Source: Laetiporus sulphureus 93-53 (Eukaryota > Basidiomycota > Agaricomycetes > Polyporales > Laetiporaceae). From it: DNA of 29,759 bases. Positions 21,765 to 29,759 of this stretch are shown one piece after another. A model generated the notes under the pieces. It was not told the origin of the DNA. It was given only the letters and a program-made list of their open reading frames with translations, and did no database searches. How positions within the stretch are numbered: position 1 is the stretch's first letter; each line of letters begins with the position of its first letter. Location: positions 1-29,759 of the forward strand of contig NW_024468545.1 in assembly GCF_001632365.1 (NCBI RefSeq), given 5' to 3'. A program made the translations under genes and the position numbers.

Positions 21765-21890
21765 TCGTTCCAAATTCCTTGGAGGGCCTGTTGCTGTGGA
21801 CCACTCCATCGCATCTCGTTCCAAATCCATTGGAGGGCCTGCTGCTGCAGACCACTCCATCGTGTCTTGTTCTGAATCCCTTGGCTTCTA
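21765..21890. repeat. 51-bp tandem repeat, about 2.4 copies
   Basis: TCGTTCCAAATYC begins at 21765, 21816 and (diverged) 21867. The unit contains TTGGAGGGCCTG and ACCACTCCATCG. Because 51 is a multiple of three, the open frame crossing it stays open, but no protein feature is recognised. Confidence 0.8.
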
Positions 21891-22216
21891 CTCACCCATG
21901 TTGCACTCCACTCACTGCACTCCCTCCGAGCCCACCCCAGTGGTCTTCCTTTTCCACAGAAGTTCCCTTGTCCCCATTCTGAAGATACCCCATCTGCTCT
22001 TCGGACACCCTGCCCATGCTGCCCCAATGGTTTCACCTGTTTCTCAGCCCGTGCTCATATGCTGGGTTTTCCTGGCATTATCTCAGACACGGTCTCCTGT
22101 CGGTACCTCATCCGGTCCACAGCTGTGGTCCTCAGACACGTCCACATCTCAACCCACTCACCCCTTCTTGTGCCCCTCCCAGCCATCGCCACTCTTCACC
22201 CTATTCTTGTCTTGCC

Positions 22217-22820
22217 ATGTCTCACACACCAGATGGCATTCCTGGTGACCAGCAATCTGTCTACACCCTGTGCATACATCGATACCTTCTGCTCCTCGAG
22301 GCTCTGTCTATGGAACGTGTACATGTTCTGTCCGGTTCACGTCCCACTATGGTTGAGTGGAATGAATGGCACCACCAAGTCCAATCCCTCCTGGTATGTG
22401 TCCTATATCTTCTTTTTCTTCTTCATTTGGATTGACCCATACCCTCAGGAGCTCGCTGACACCACCTGCACTGAGCTCACCCGGACTGGAATGCAGGTGC
22501 CACTGACCAACTCCTTTGAGTGGGTCAGTGATCTCCATGCCCTCACTGCCTTCCCTTTGTTGCATGACCACAGTTCAAGGTCAGCCATAATGGTTGGAGA
22601 TCTTTTCTCGGACCCTCAATTGTGGCAATGCTTGCTTGATGCGCTCGGGTGAAGATCGTTGTGCCTCGATGTTCCCTTGTCTGAAGCTTCTGCCTCCCTT
22701 TTGCTCCAACATGGACAGCCTTCAGTGGTGCCATACATCTCCATGCCTGTAGAAGCTGGTGATGATCCAGACTGTATGCTGTGCCTGGAGGACTTTTCTA
22801 GAGGCGATGGTTGGTTCTGA
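22217..22820 (+). pseudogene. Small spliced protein of unknown function
   Basis: A start ATG at 22217 follows a pyrimidine-rich stretch. Exon 1 (22217-22393) encodes MSHTPDGIPGDQQSVYTLC and onward. An excellent 55-bp fungal intron lies at 22394-22448 (GTATGT donor, ATTGAC branch-like motif, CTCAG acceptor). Exon 2 continues ELADTTCTELTRTGMQVPLT to a TGA at 22650. The same frame stays open beyond that stop, through LCLDVPLSEASASLLL and CMLCLEDFSRGDGWF, to TGA 22818, which suggests a longer ancestral protein with one nonsense change. I do not recognise the family; it could be a host gene or part of a transposon. Confidence 0.5.
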
Positions 22821-22899
22821 GGTCGCGTCCTGAGGTTCAGAGTGCCCCATCCGTGTAGACGATCTCTAGCACAGACTCGATGTACCTGTCCCACCCTGA

Positions 22900-23469
22900 A
22901 TGCAATGTACCTGTTCTGCTTCAAGCTTGCTGTCAAATGTTAGGGAGTGCAATTATAGTGAGTCAGCCATGCTGGCCACCTCACAGTGTATGACACGCCA
23001 CGCCGAATACACAGTATGCACTACTGATATGAGTCGCACTTGGCCACGTGCAGCTTTCTCGCATGCAGACATACTCTACTATGTAGCGAGATTTTGTGTC
23101 TTAGGCAAAAGTGAAGTTCAAGCAGGAGGACAGCTGAGTGAAATATCAAAAATGCTATTACGCATGCTCTCGGACATGACTGGTCCGCTCAAGAAGTCAC
23201 ACAATCAAATGAATGCCATGAAGCCTTTCAACAGACAATTATATTATTATAACACCATAATCTCAATCTGCTCATATAGGAGTGCTCCTCCGCTCAAGGA
23301 TGCCTACGCCTATGCAGGATGTGCAAGTAAATCGAGTGATACACTTGACGATCCACCCTCATATTACTATTATTTCATGTATTCATTGGAAGATACTCCT
23401 GTGAACAACCTGGATATGCTCATGTTGGGTCATACTTGTCGAATCTATACCATACAACTCATCGAGTGT
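22900..23469 (+). other. Open frame of doubtful coding status
   Basis: A plus-strand frame of 190 codons (22900-23472) with a run of Tyr residues and no recognised motif. The deaminase copy 2 reads into this region on the opposite strand, so the frame may be fortuitous. Confidence 0.2.
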
Positions 23470-24061
23470 TGAGGTCTTCATTGTAGGCATCTATCCATCA
23501 GGTGCAGCAAAGGCACGTTGCCTTGCTAAGCCCGATAGCTTGAGCTTTAGCCTGTGGCTTCGATTGCTGGTCCAGAGAAGACGCCTCATCAATGTCAAGG
23601 ATGAGGTGGAGTTCTGCATGAAGAACAGTACTCAAATTGACTGGTGCTCCTGGGTTTATGTATAGCACGAGGGCATCAGGAATGTTATCAAATTGGAAGT
23701 TCATCTTGACTATGTTGCATAAGGCTTTTGAGATGTCATGGTCACCCTCTCCGGAGTTGATGAATGGGTCATCGACCCATCAGTAATGAATCTGTTCATC
23801 AGGGAAATAGATGCGTGCTTGCTTGAGCAGTATATATATGCCTTCCACATAAGCGGCCACATCGCAGACACATCTTCACAATTTCCACACCTCAAACTGC
23901 TGTTCCCTGCTGGAAAAGTCTCTGGGCAGGAAGACGGTGATATGCTCAACCACTTCCTGGCTGCCAGCTACCTCCTATCCTGTTGTGAAAGGCAGATCAG
24001 AGCTGTCCATCTCTGTTCACCTTGGGCCACAGTCAGAGGAACTTCAACTGATAACACTTGA
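23470..24061 (-). pseudogene. OTT_1508-like deaminase, copy 2, catalytic part
   Basis: The minus-strand frame carries WVDDPFINSGEGDHDISKAL, then STVLHAELHLILDID with HAE encoded at 23612-23620, and after about 30 residues IGLSKATCLCC (CxxC, about 23505-23520). This is the same HAE plus SKxxCxxC signature as copy 1 (HAE, then SKRSCMTC), but without the long acidic insert. A TGA splits HY and WVDD (fitting a former CGA), and another stop follows directly after CLCCT. A frame in the 24061-23950 part contains VLSVEVPLTV, probably the strand before the deaminase core. The sequence is diverged from copy 1, so this is a paralogue rather than a recent duplicate. Confidence 0.72.
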
Positions 24062-25151
24062 GGGGCGGCTGCAAGTTGTTCGGTGTTGTGCTTGAAACTG
24101 AGCGATGAGCAGTGATTCTGCCTAGGGGAGTGTCCCCGACTCTGAGCAAGTCAAGAAGAGGATGGGTTATGTGGAATGGCTAGGAGGGCAGAGAGTGTCT
24201 CTATGGGACGGGTGGTCAAGGATCGAGGGTTGAGCAGTGATGTGGGTCTTCAGCTGACCAATCTTGTGGCGTGAGAACTATAGGCAGCTCTCCCCAGTGC
24301 TACGAAGGGGGTTTGGGTGCTCCCTAGGTCTCAGGGATGTCTATACTGGACTTCTCAGTGCTACGGACGAGACTTGGGCTCTTGCTGAGGCTACAGAGTC
24401 CGATGGGGATGGAGATTCGAGTTGCTAGAGCTCGTGACAGATGGCGTAAGAGCGAAAACAAGATGGTGTGAGAAAGGAAATGAGGTGGCATAAGAGAAAA
24501 ATGTGGTAACGTGACTTATACTAGGCACTCCTTGAGTCGAGCTATGGGCCACTTATGAGGAGTGCTACCCTGCATGGTGTCGAGATGTAGATGAGTGATA
24601 CTGGATAGGGCACACTGCCCTATTGAGATGAGGTGCCTAGAACTGAGCTATGAAGGGTCCACTCTCTTCTTGTTTTGTGGTAGGTACATGGGTCATTATA
24701 TAGGTGTAAAATAGCACCTTCTAATGTAGTAGAAGATGTTTCCGATCCTTGCTCATGTTTTTGATTCTCTGAAACAGTCCCAAAATGCTCCCCACCTCTT
24801 CCCTATCATCGCTCACAGTCAGGGAACTGGAAGGTAGGGGTCCTCAAGGGTCCGATGGTCCGCTGCCCTGTGCTTCCCTCGCTTAGAGCAAATCTTCATG
24901 CTAATTTAGCCCAACTCGTCCTGCTCCATCCCTTCTCTTTGTCCTCGTAATCAGTGGTGCTAATATGCAGGTTCTAGCTCATCTCCGAGCCTCATGTATG
25001 CCTCTTTTTCGATATGAGGTTACTGCCCCATGTCCTTCTGAGTCAGGGGCCCTCGTTGTGGTTCATCCGAGCTGTTCTGCTTGACAGATATGCGTTATCG
25101 AGTCATGCGGCCCTCGGCTGCTCTTCCAGAAGGGTTTGAGTGCAGAATGTT
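24062..25151. other. Spacer between the two parts of deaminase copy 2
   Basis: No recognised coding sequence. The distance from the N-terminal RCINKL block to HAE in copy 2 (about 1.8 kb) is much larger than from RRITKL to HAE in copy 1 without the LINE (about 0.66 kb), so about 1 kb may be inserted here. A diverged direct repeat (CAGTGCTACG at about 24296 and 24347) is the only structure seen. Confidence 0.4.
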
Positions 25152-25784
25152 TCAGTGTGTATCAACAGTGGAGTGCAATAGTTGGCTCAATTTCTCAGCG
25201 AGAGTCACGAACTTCTGTGATACTAAAGGGTCTACCTCGGGGCCCAGTTGGATCATGCTTCCCTGATAAATCTCTGCGATGATGTCACGGTCCTCCTCGC
25301 TGAGATGCCATATCTGAAATGGAGATTCCTGGCTTATCAGCCCATCTGCGAGGAAACCCTCCTCAATCTCCTTATCCTGAGACTGTGCCACAATCGCTTT
25401 CAAGACATTGATGAGTTTAGAGATTTGTTTGTGCAGTTTATTGATGCACCTCTGCATCTTGACATGGCAATGTGCGATGACGACCAGGATAATATCCATG
25501 ACACTGCTAGCTCCTGCCACGGCATCGACGAGTTCCCTCAATGTGTCGTTGTCCTTGTGGGTGGGACAACAATTCTTCACCAACACGAGAGTTACAGTGA
25601 CATTCTTGTCGAATGCAATGGTGATGTCATCTCCAGGCTGCCCAGTGGTCAGCCACAGAGCGATCACATCGAGAATGTGCAGATCGATTTCGCAATGGTG
25701 GCTTAGCAAGAATTGTGTCTGCGCCTTGCAGTGTTCGCAATGAAACTTGGGGCCATCGAGCATCTTTATGATCTGCAGTTGCAC
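25152..25784 (-). pseudogene. Probable N-terminal part of deaminase copy 2
   Basis: A 210-codon minus-strand frame, rich in helix-forming residues. The block VTLVLVKNCCP...TLRELVDAV...MQRCINKLHKQI lines up by eye with IKIVVASNNSP...YSQELITAI...IQRRITKLCSSL of copy 1, with similar spacing. This suggests the N-terminal domain of the same family, lying upstream of the copy 2 catalytic part on the same strand. A CEHC motif occurs near the N terminus. The match is short, so it could also be an unrelated fungal protein. Confidence 0.5.
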
Positions 25785-26217
25785 AGAAAGAATCTTCTGA
25801 TCCTACAAAGTCTGAATCATGACTGATTCCTTACTAGTAGCTGATTGTGTGGACATTCTATCCAGAGAATATACATCAGTGCTCTTAAGTGGCCAGCGAT
25901 GACACCATTACGTACGTGTGGACAAAACAAATATTTTAAAGAGCGCTTATCCAAGCAGAGGCTCACAGAGCAATGAGGGGTTGGATGTCGATATATAATA
26001 TGGGAATTGAGATTGTGTCGCGCCATCTTTTATTCATTCAAGAACAGCATCGGCAAACACCGGCAAGTTGCTCACAGCTGAAAAATTCAATAGGTTGACG
26101 TTTCAACCCCAGTGTTGGCAAGATGCAACTAGCAGGTCTTGTCTGTCAGAATGATGGCATTTCAGCGTGAATCAGGGTGATTATGGCTTGTCCTCACTGT
26201 TAATGTGGCTATGACTA
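25785..26217. other. Unrecognised intergenic stretch
   Basis: No gene or repeat identified. A short minus-strand frame (25817-26026) has no recognised feature. Confidence 0.4.
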
Positions 26218-26705
26218 GACTCCCTTTCCCCCAGGCTCCTTCCCATCTCGCTTTTGGGAGTTTGAGGGGGCCCCATCCTAGGGAGGGTACACGGTGCCAC
26301 ATCTTAGACTGATCAGCCATGTGTCCGATCATGATGCGATCATTTAATTTGAACTCCTAACTCTTATCTTATTTCCCTACAACTCCCTACGTACAAGTTG
26401 GGCAGACTCCTAGGCCTCCCCATTCATGCCTACAGGAGTTTTAAGGGGGCTCATGTGAAAGGTGGTACATCGTGTTTTTGTACTATCAGCCACCTCAGCT
26501 ACAATTTAGCCACATTTTCATACTCCGCACTGTTTCAAACTCCACAATCTTATGCCATAGGGAGTTAGAGGAGAATAAGATTGCGGAGTTCGAATGATAT
26601 GATGCCATCATGATCTATCACGTGACCTTGATCGGATGTGGCACAGAATCCCTAGAATGGGAATGGGGTGCCCCCCTATCTTCCGGAGAAGGATGCGAAG
26701 GACTC
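26218..26705. mobile_element. Foldback MITE-like element
   Basis: The left arm 26218-26391 and right arm 26554-26705 are imperfect inverted repeats. Matching blocks: GTGCCACATC with GATGTGGCAC; GATCATGATG with CATCATGATC; and TTTGAACTCCTAACTCTTAT...AACTCCCTA with the complement of TAGGGAGTTAGAGGAGAATAAGA...GGAGTTCGAA. There is no coding capacity. The right end abuts the gypsy LTR at 26706, whose TSD GACTC (26701-26705) probably lies in this element, so the true right end may be displaced beyond the gypsy element. Confidence 0.6.
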
Positions 26706-27359
26706 TGTCATGGCACGCTGATGACAAAGATAGACAACCAAATAGAGAGTCCCCTTGACGGTCTCCTGGCTAAGAGCCTACAGCGACGAGCTGTGGTGAT
26801 ACGACGTGCCCACTGACAAGGAGTGCTAGTCGCAGAGTATGACTTACTGGCGAGGCAGAGGGTGCTATCACAAGATGAGAATGCAAATAGATTGTATAGC
26901 ACACTGAGAGTGTCTGGTAAGACCCCTCTGTGATGGTAGTGGTGGACGAAGGAGAATAAGACTGAGGTCTCCTCCTTGTCTTGCTGGTCCTTATATACAT
27001 GATTGTCTAGCTACTATACAGTACTATGTAAGCGAGTCACACGCTACTCTACTGGTCAGTGCTACAATCGTATGATATGTCCCAATTATCCTGATTGGCT
27101 GCCTAATAATAATCCACGGAGACGGAGCTCCTCTTGAGCACGCAATATGGCATCATGGCGATTGCGACATATGACACCATGCCGAAGAGTTCGATGTCAC
27201 GTGACAATGCCGAGAGAGATTCGAGGTCATGTGACTAGATGCCTTTTATCTTATCTCTCATTAGGTCACGTGACTTCTTGTTCGACGCGAAATGATGAAA
27301 ATAATATGCTTCTAATAGCATTCATTCCTATAATGACTTGTCAGGTAAAAACTGTGACA
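26706..27359 (-). mobile_element. 3' LTR of a minus-strand Ty3/gypsy element
   Basis: 654 bp, starts TGTCAT and ends GTGACA, flanked on the left by GACTC. It is very similar along its length to the solo LTR at 14711-15366. The pol remnant with the same polarity lies directly to the right, so on the minus strand this is the 3' LTR. A TATATAAGGACC promoter-like motif on the minus strand lies near 26987-26998. Confidence 0.92.
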
Positions 27360-27375
27360 TCACCCCCTTCTCAAG
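27360..27375 (-). promoter_or_regulatory. Polypurine tract (plus-strand primer site) of the gypsy element
   Basis: Read on the minus strand, TTGAGAAGGGGGTGA lies directly before the LTR start TGTCACAG. Such a purine run next to the 3' LTR primes second-strand DNA synthesis in LTR retrotransposons. Confidence 0.8.
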
Positions 27376-27377
27376 GT

Positions 27378-27756
27378 TTATCGTCCCAATGAGCCAAAGC
27401 CTTTGGCGCCTCATATGGTTCGCTTTGCGAGTGAACTATCTGCTTCAGAAATGATTCCTGGAGCATAACATTCACATATGAGTTGTGCGACACGATCACC
27501 TGTCCTGACCTCGAATGGTCGTATTAACGAGAAGCACCTTGATTTCCCCTGTGTAATCTGGGTCAATTACCCCTGCTGTGACATCAATTCCTTTGAGGGC
27601 TAGCCCACTTCGGGGGGTCACTCGAATGTATGTCCACTTTGGAGGATCAACCGCGAGTCCTGTGCCAATGAGCATTCTGGAGTGTGGGGGGATATCTATG
27701 TCTTGTATGGACTTGACATCCCAGCCAACAGCTTCTGCAGAACCCTTGTAGGGTGC
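27378..27756 (-). pseudogene. dUTPase domain at the C terminus of the gypsy polyprotein
   Basis: Trimeric dUTPase domain, which removes dUTP from the nucleotide pool. All five motifs are visible: motif 1 AEAVGWDVKS (about 27700-27730), motif 2 PPHSRMLIGTGLAV with VTPRSGLALKG (27600-27680), motif 3 GVIDPDYTGEIKVLLVN (27530-27590), motif 4 GDRVAQLI (about 27475-27498) and motif 5 GAKGFGSLG (about 27382-27408). The frame is the same as the integrase upstream, with only a TGA (27757-27759) between them, so it was one polyprotein. A frameshift between motifs 3 and 4 (TGA 27496-27498) and a TGA where motif 5 normally has Arg (ACC-ATA-TGA-GGC) inactivate it. dUTPase-bearing gypsy elements are known in basidiomycetes. 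Confidence 0.88.
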
Positions 27757-28914
27757 TCAGGCATTGGGATGGGTGCAGAAGAAGAACATAAATTCATCAG
27801 GGTGGTCGGACAGAGCAATTTTGTGCACTTTGCATGTTCGCGGCTTTGCTCTTGGAGCGTCTGGGTGTGTCTTGTGGAATTCCTCTATTTTGTCTTTGAC
27901 ATTTGTGAGGTTTTCCAATGGTTCCCAAGTATTATCGCTGTGGTCGTAGTCCAACCATTTCACGAGATACTGAGTTTTGTTATACCTGACTCTTGAGTCC
28001 AGGATGTCCTCTACGTCCCACTCTTCCTCTCCATCAATGATGACTGGGGGGTTAGGGGGAGGTATGCGTCGAGGGATAGAGTCTTGATGGAACATTATAA
28101 GCTTAGAAGCGTGAAACACGGGGTGTATCTTCATGTCCGCTGGTAGTTGCAGTTTGAATGATATGACTCCAATCTTTTCGAGGATCTTGAATGGCCCATA
28201 GTTTTGAGTCGCTAGCTTTTGGCTTTTGACTTTGACGTGGAGGTCTTTTCCTCGAATAAGCACTTCGTCTCCTACTTTGAAAGGAACATCCTGCTTTTTA
28301 AGGTCGAAGTACCATTTCATTTTTTCTGCTGCTAATAACAAGGCGGCACGAGCTTGTTCCTGTGCTTGATCGTGGTTGTGGAATAGGTGTTCCAGGGATG
28401 GGTGTTGTATCCCTTCCAGTACATCTGGTGCCATGCGGGGGTGTCAACCATGCTCGATGAAGAACGGGGACAGACCGGTCGATTCTGAAGCTTGATTGTT
28501 GTAGGCGAATTCTGCTGTGGGCAATAGTGTAGCCCAGTCAGTTTGCCGGTAATTGCAGTACATGCGCAAATACTGCTCCAGGATCTGATTGACTTGTTCA
28601 GTCTGTCCATCCGTTTCAGAGTGATAAGCTGTAGACATCGTAGATTTAATGTGAAGTTTCTGGCAGAACTCCTGGAATAGTTTGGCTGAGAACTGTGTGC
28701 CCCTATCGGATATGATCTGCCGGGGAATTCCATGGAGTTTGAATACTTCAGTATAGAAAATCGATGCTACTTGAGATGCTGTTACGATGTCGTCTACTGG
28801 GTAGAAGTGTGCATGTTTGGTGAACCTGTCGACGACTACCAAAATGGCAGTCTTCTTTTCTCCCCTGTGGTCTGGGCTTGGTGGTAGCTGTGTAATCAGG
28901 TCACAGATAACCAT
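27757..28914 (-). pseudogene. Integrase with chromodomain (chromovirus-type Ty3/gypsy)
   Basis: Inserts element cDNA into the genome. The catalytic core shows the first Asp near ICDLITQ (about 28900), the second in IISDRGTQF (about 28720) and Glu in HSETDGQTEQVNQ (about 28590-28620). A GPY/F-type region (KVGDEVLIRGKDL, NYGPFKILEKIG, about 28180-28280) follows, then a chromodomain EEEWDVEDILDSRV...YLVKWLDYDHSDNTWEPLENL (about 27840-28020), which in chromoviruses directs insertion to marked chromatin. One in-frame stop (TGA 28444-28446) splits the core from the C-terminal part. Read-through at 27757 leads into the dUTPase. Confidence 0.92.
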
Positions 28915-29550
28915 TTCCCAAGGCCCTTCTGCTACTGGATTAGGTTGAAGTAGTCCATAAGGCTTCTGCTTGCTCGTCTTGTTTCTTTGACAGGTTACGC
29001 AGCCTTGGACGTACTTCTTAACATCAATGGTGAGCCCTGGCCACCAGTAATTCCTGCTAATCAGTTCTTGCGTCTTCCATCATCCGGGGTGTCCAGCCGT
29101 GGAGATGTCATGGTGTAGCTTGATCAGCTCATTCCGCAGCGTAGAGTCCTTTGGAACGTAGACCTTTTCTCTTCTGAGCAGCAATCCATGCTCGAAGTTC
29201 CACTCTTGGAGGTCTTTTCCGAACTCTCACTTGCCAGTTTTTAGTAGGTGCTGGTAACCTTTGGTCATTTCGTCATCTTGCAGTGCCGATTTCACTCCTT
29301 CTAGACGTTTTGCATCGTCAACTTCGGAGGAATGAGTGGCTGAGATCGCATGGATGGCAAAGTATTCAGGTCGAAGCAAAGTTTGCCCTGAATTGTCATT
29401 GCTCACCCCCTTCTCATGATCTGGCCTCCTGGACAGAGGATCAGCATGCATCATCATCTTTCCGGGGCGGTGATGGAGAGTAAAGTTAAATCTTGTAAGG
29501 TAAAGTGACCATCGAGCTTGTCATCTGGTCAGTGTCTGAGCTTGTCGGAA
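28915..29550 (-). pseudogene. End of RNase H and H2C2 zinc domain of the gypsy pol
   Basis: From 29550 downward the minus strand reads [20 protein letters not shown] and [17 protein letters not shown], the usual end of Ty3/gypsy RNase H. An integrase N-terminal zinc domain follows, with HHDISTAGHPG and later CVTCQRNKT (H-H-C-C, about 29000-29110). In-frame TGA stops at 29521-29523 and 29080-29082 sit where the family has Arg (RRQARW, HPGRWKT), and another is at 29227-29229. The upstream RT and protease are not in the window, because an LTR of another family interrupts the gene at 29551. Confidence 0.88.
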
Positions 29551-29759
29551 TGTCACAGATTTTCACCACAAAGTCCGCACGTGACTTTTCTCACACGACA
29601 GATCATGTGCTTCACCAATATCTCACGTCACTCAGCCACAGACGCGACGCATAGAGATCAGGTGATAGTCCACATCACATGTTATGGTCCAGATCCATGG
29701 ATGATACGGTCGGACCTGTCTATTCCAGGATACAATAGAGGCACCCATTTGGGAACAAA
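29551..29759 (+). mobile_element. Start of an LTR of the 20350 family, inserted in the gypsy pol gene
   Basis: Starts TGTCACAGATTTTCACCACA exactly like the solo LTR at 20350 and matches it for about 209 bp to the window edge, with scattered changes. It interrupts the RNase H frame of the minus-strand gypsy element; the putative left TSD is CGGAA (29546-29550). Whether it is a solo LTR or a whole element cannot be told here. Confidence 0.9.

Noticed and set aside
1..29759. tRNA or rRNA genes, bacterial operons, phage or toxin-antitoxin systems
   Set aside because: I saw no cloverleaf, rRNA segment, Shine-Dalgarno-led operon or phage module. Introns and element families point to a fungal nuclear genome.

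Overview
The window looks like a repeat-rich, gene-poor stretch of a filamentous fungal genome, most likely a basidiomycete (Agaricomycetes). The evidence is short GT-AG introns (about 52-86 nt) inside the coding remnants, together with families typical of mushroom genomes: a MULE with a SWIM finger, a Tc1/mariner-like DDE element, a Tad-like LINE with an RNase H domain, a chromodomain Ty3/gypsy element carrying a dUTPase, and fungal OTT_1508-like deaminases. I found no intact host gene, tRNA, rRNA or CRISPR array. Almost everything is a transposable element or a pseudogene, often one nested inside another.

Layout. 1-590: minus-strand 3' end of a LINE. 600-4433: a nearly intact MULE with 121-bp terminal inverted repeats (TIRs) and a perfect 9-bp target-site duplication (TSD); its minus-strand transposase is split by six introns and interrupted by one stop. 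4434-7082: plus-strand DDE transposase pseudogene. 7761-9386: a small hAT-like TIR element split by a 1.2-kb CACTA-type foldback element (7861-9076) whose core is an array of TAGTACTA-type motifs. 9643-10033: a 144-bp tandem repeat. 11393-19472: a minus-strand OTT_1508-like deaminase pseudogene cut in two by a full-length LINE (11945-18330, 9-bp TSD, poly-A tail). That LINE is itself split by a solo LTR (14711-15366, 5-bp TSD). 20350-21049: solo LTR of a second family with a 5-bp TSD. 22217-22820: small spliced plus-strand pseudogene of unknown function. 23470-25784: second deaminase paralogue, also minus strand and broken. 26218-26705: foldback MITE-like sequence. 26706-29550: 3' LTR, polypurine tract and 3' half of pol (RNase H end, integrase, chromodomain, dUTPase) of a minus-strand Ty3/gypsy element. 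29551-29759: an LTR of the 20350 family inserted into that pol gene.

Order of events that can be read directly. The deaminase gene existed first, then the LINE entered it, then a gypsy element entered the LINE and recombined to a solo LTR. The hAT-like element preceded the CACTA-like one. The gypsy element of 26706 preceded the LTR at 29551. Several premature stops are TGA where the family context suggests an ancestral CGA arginine codon, consistent with C-to-T decay at CpG sites.

The most interesting items are the two deaminase paralogues (a fold whose members can edit nucleic acids), the dUTPase fused to the end of a chromoviral integrase, and the large AGTACT-rich hairpin element.
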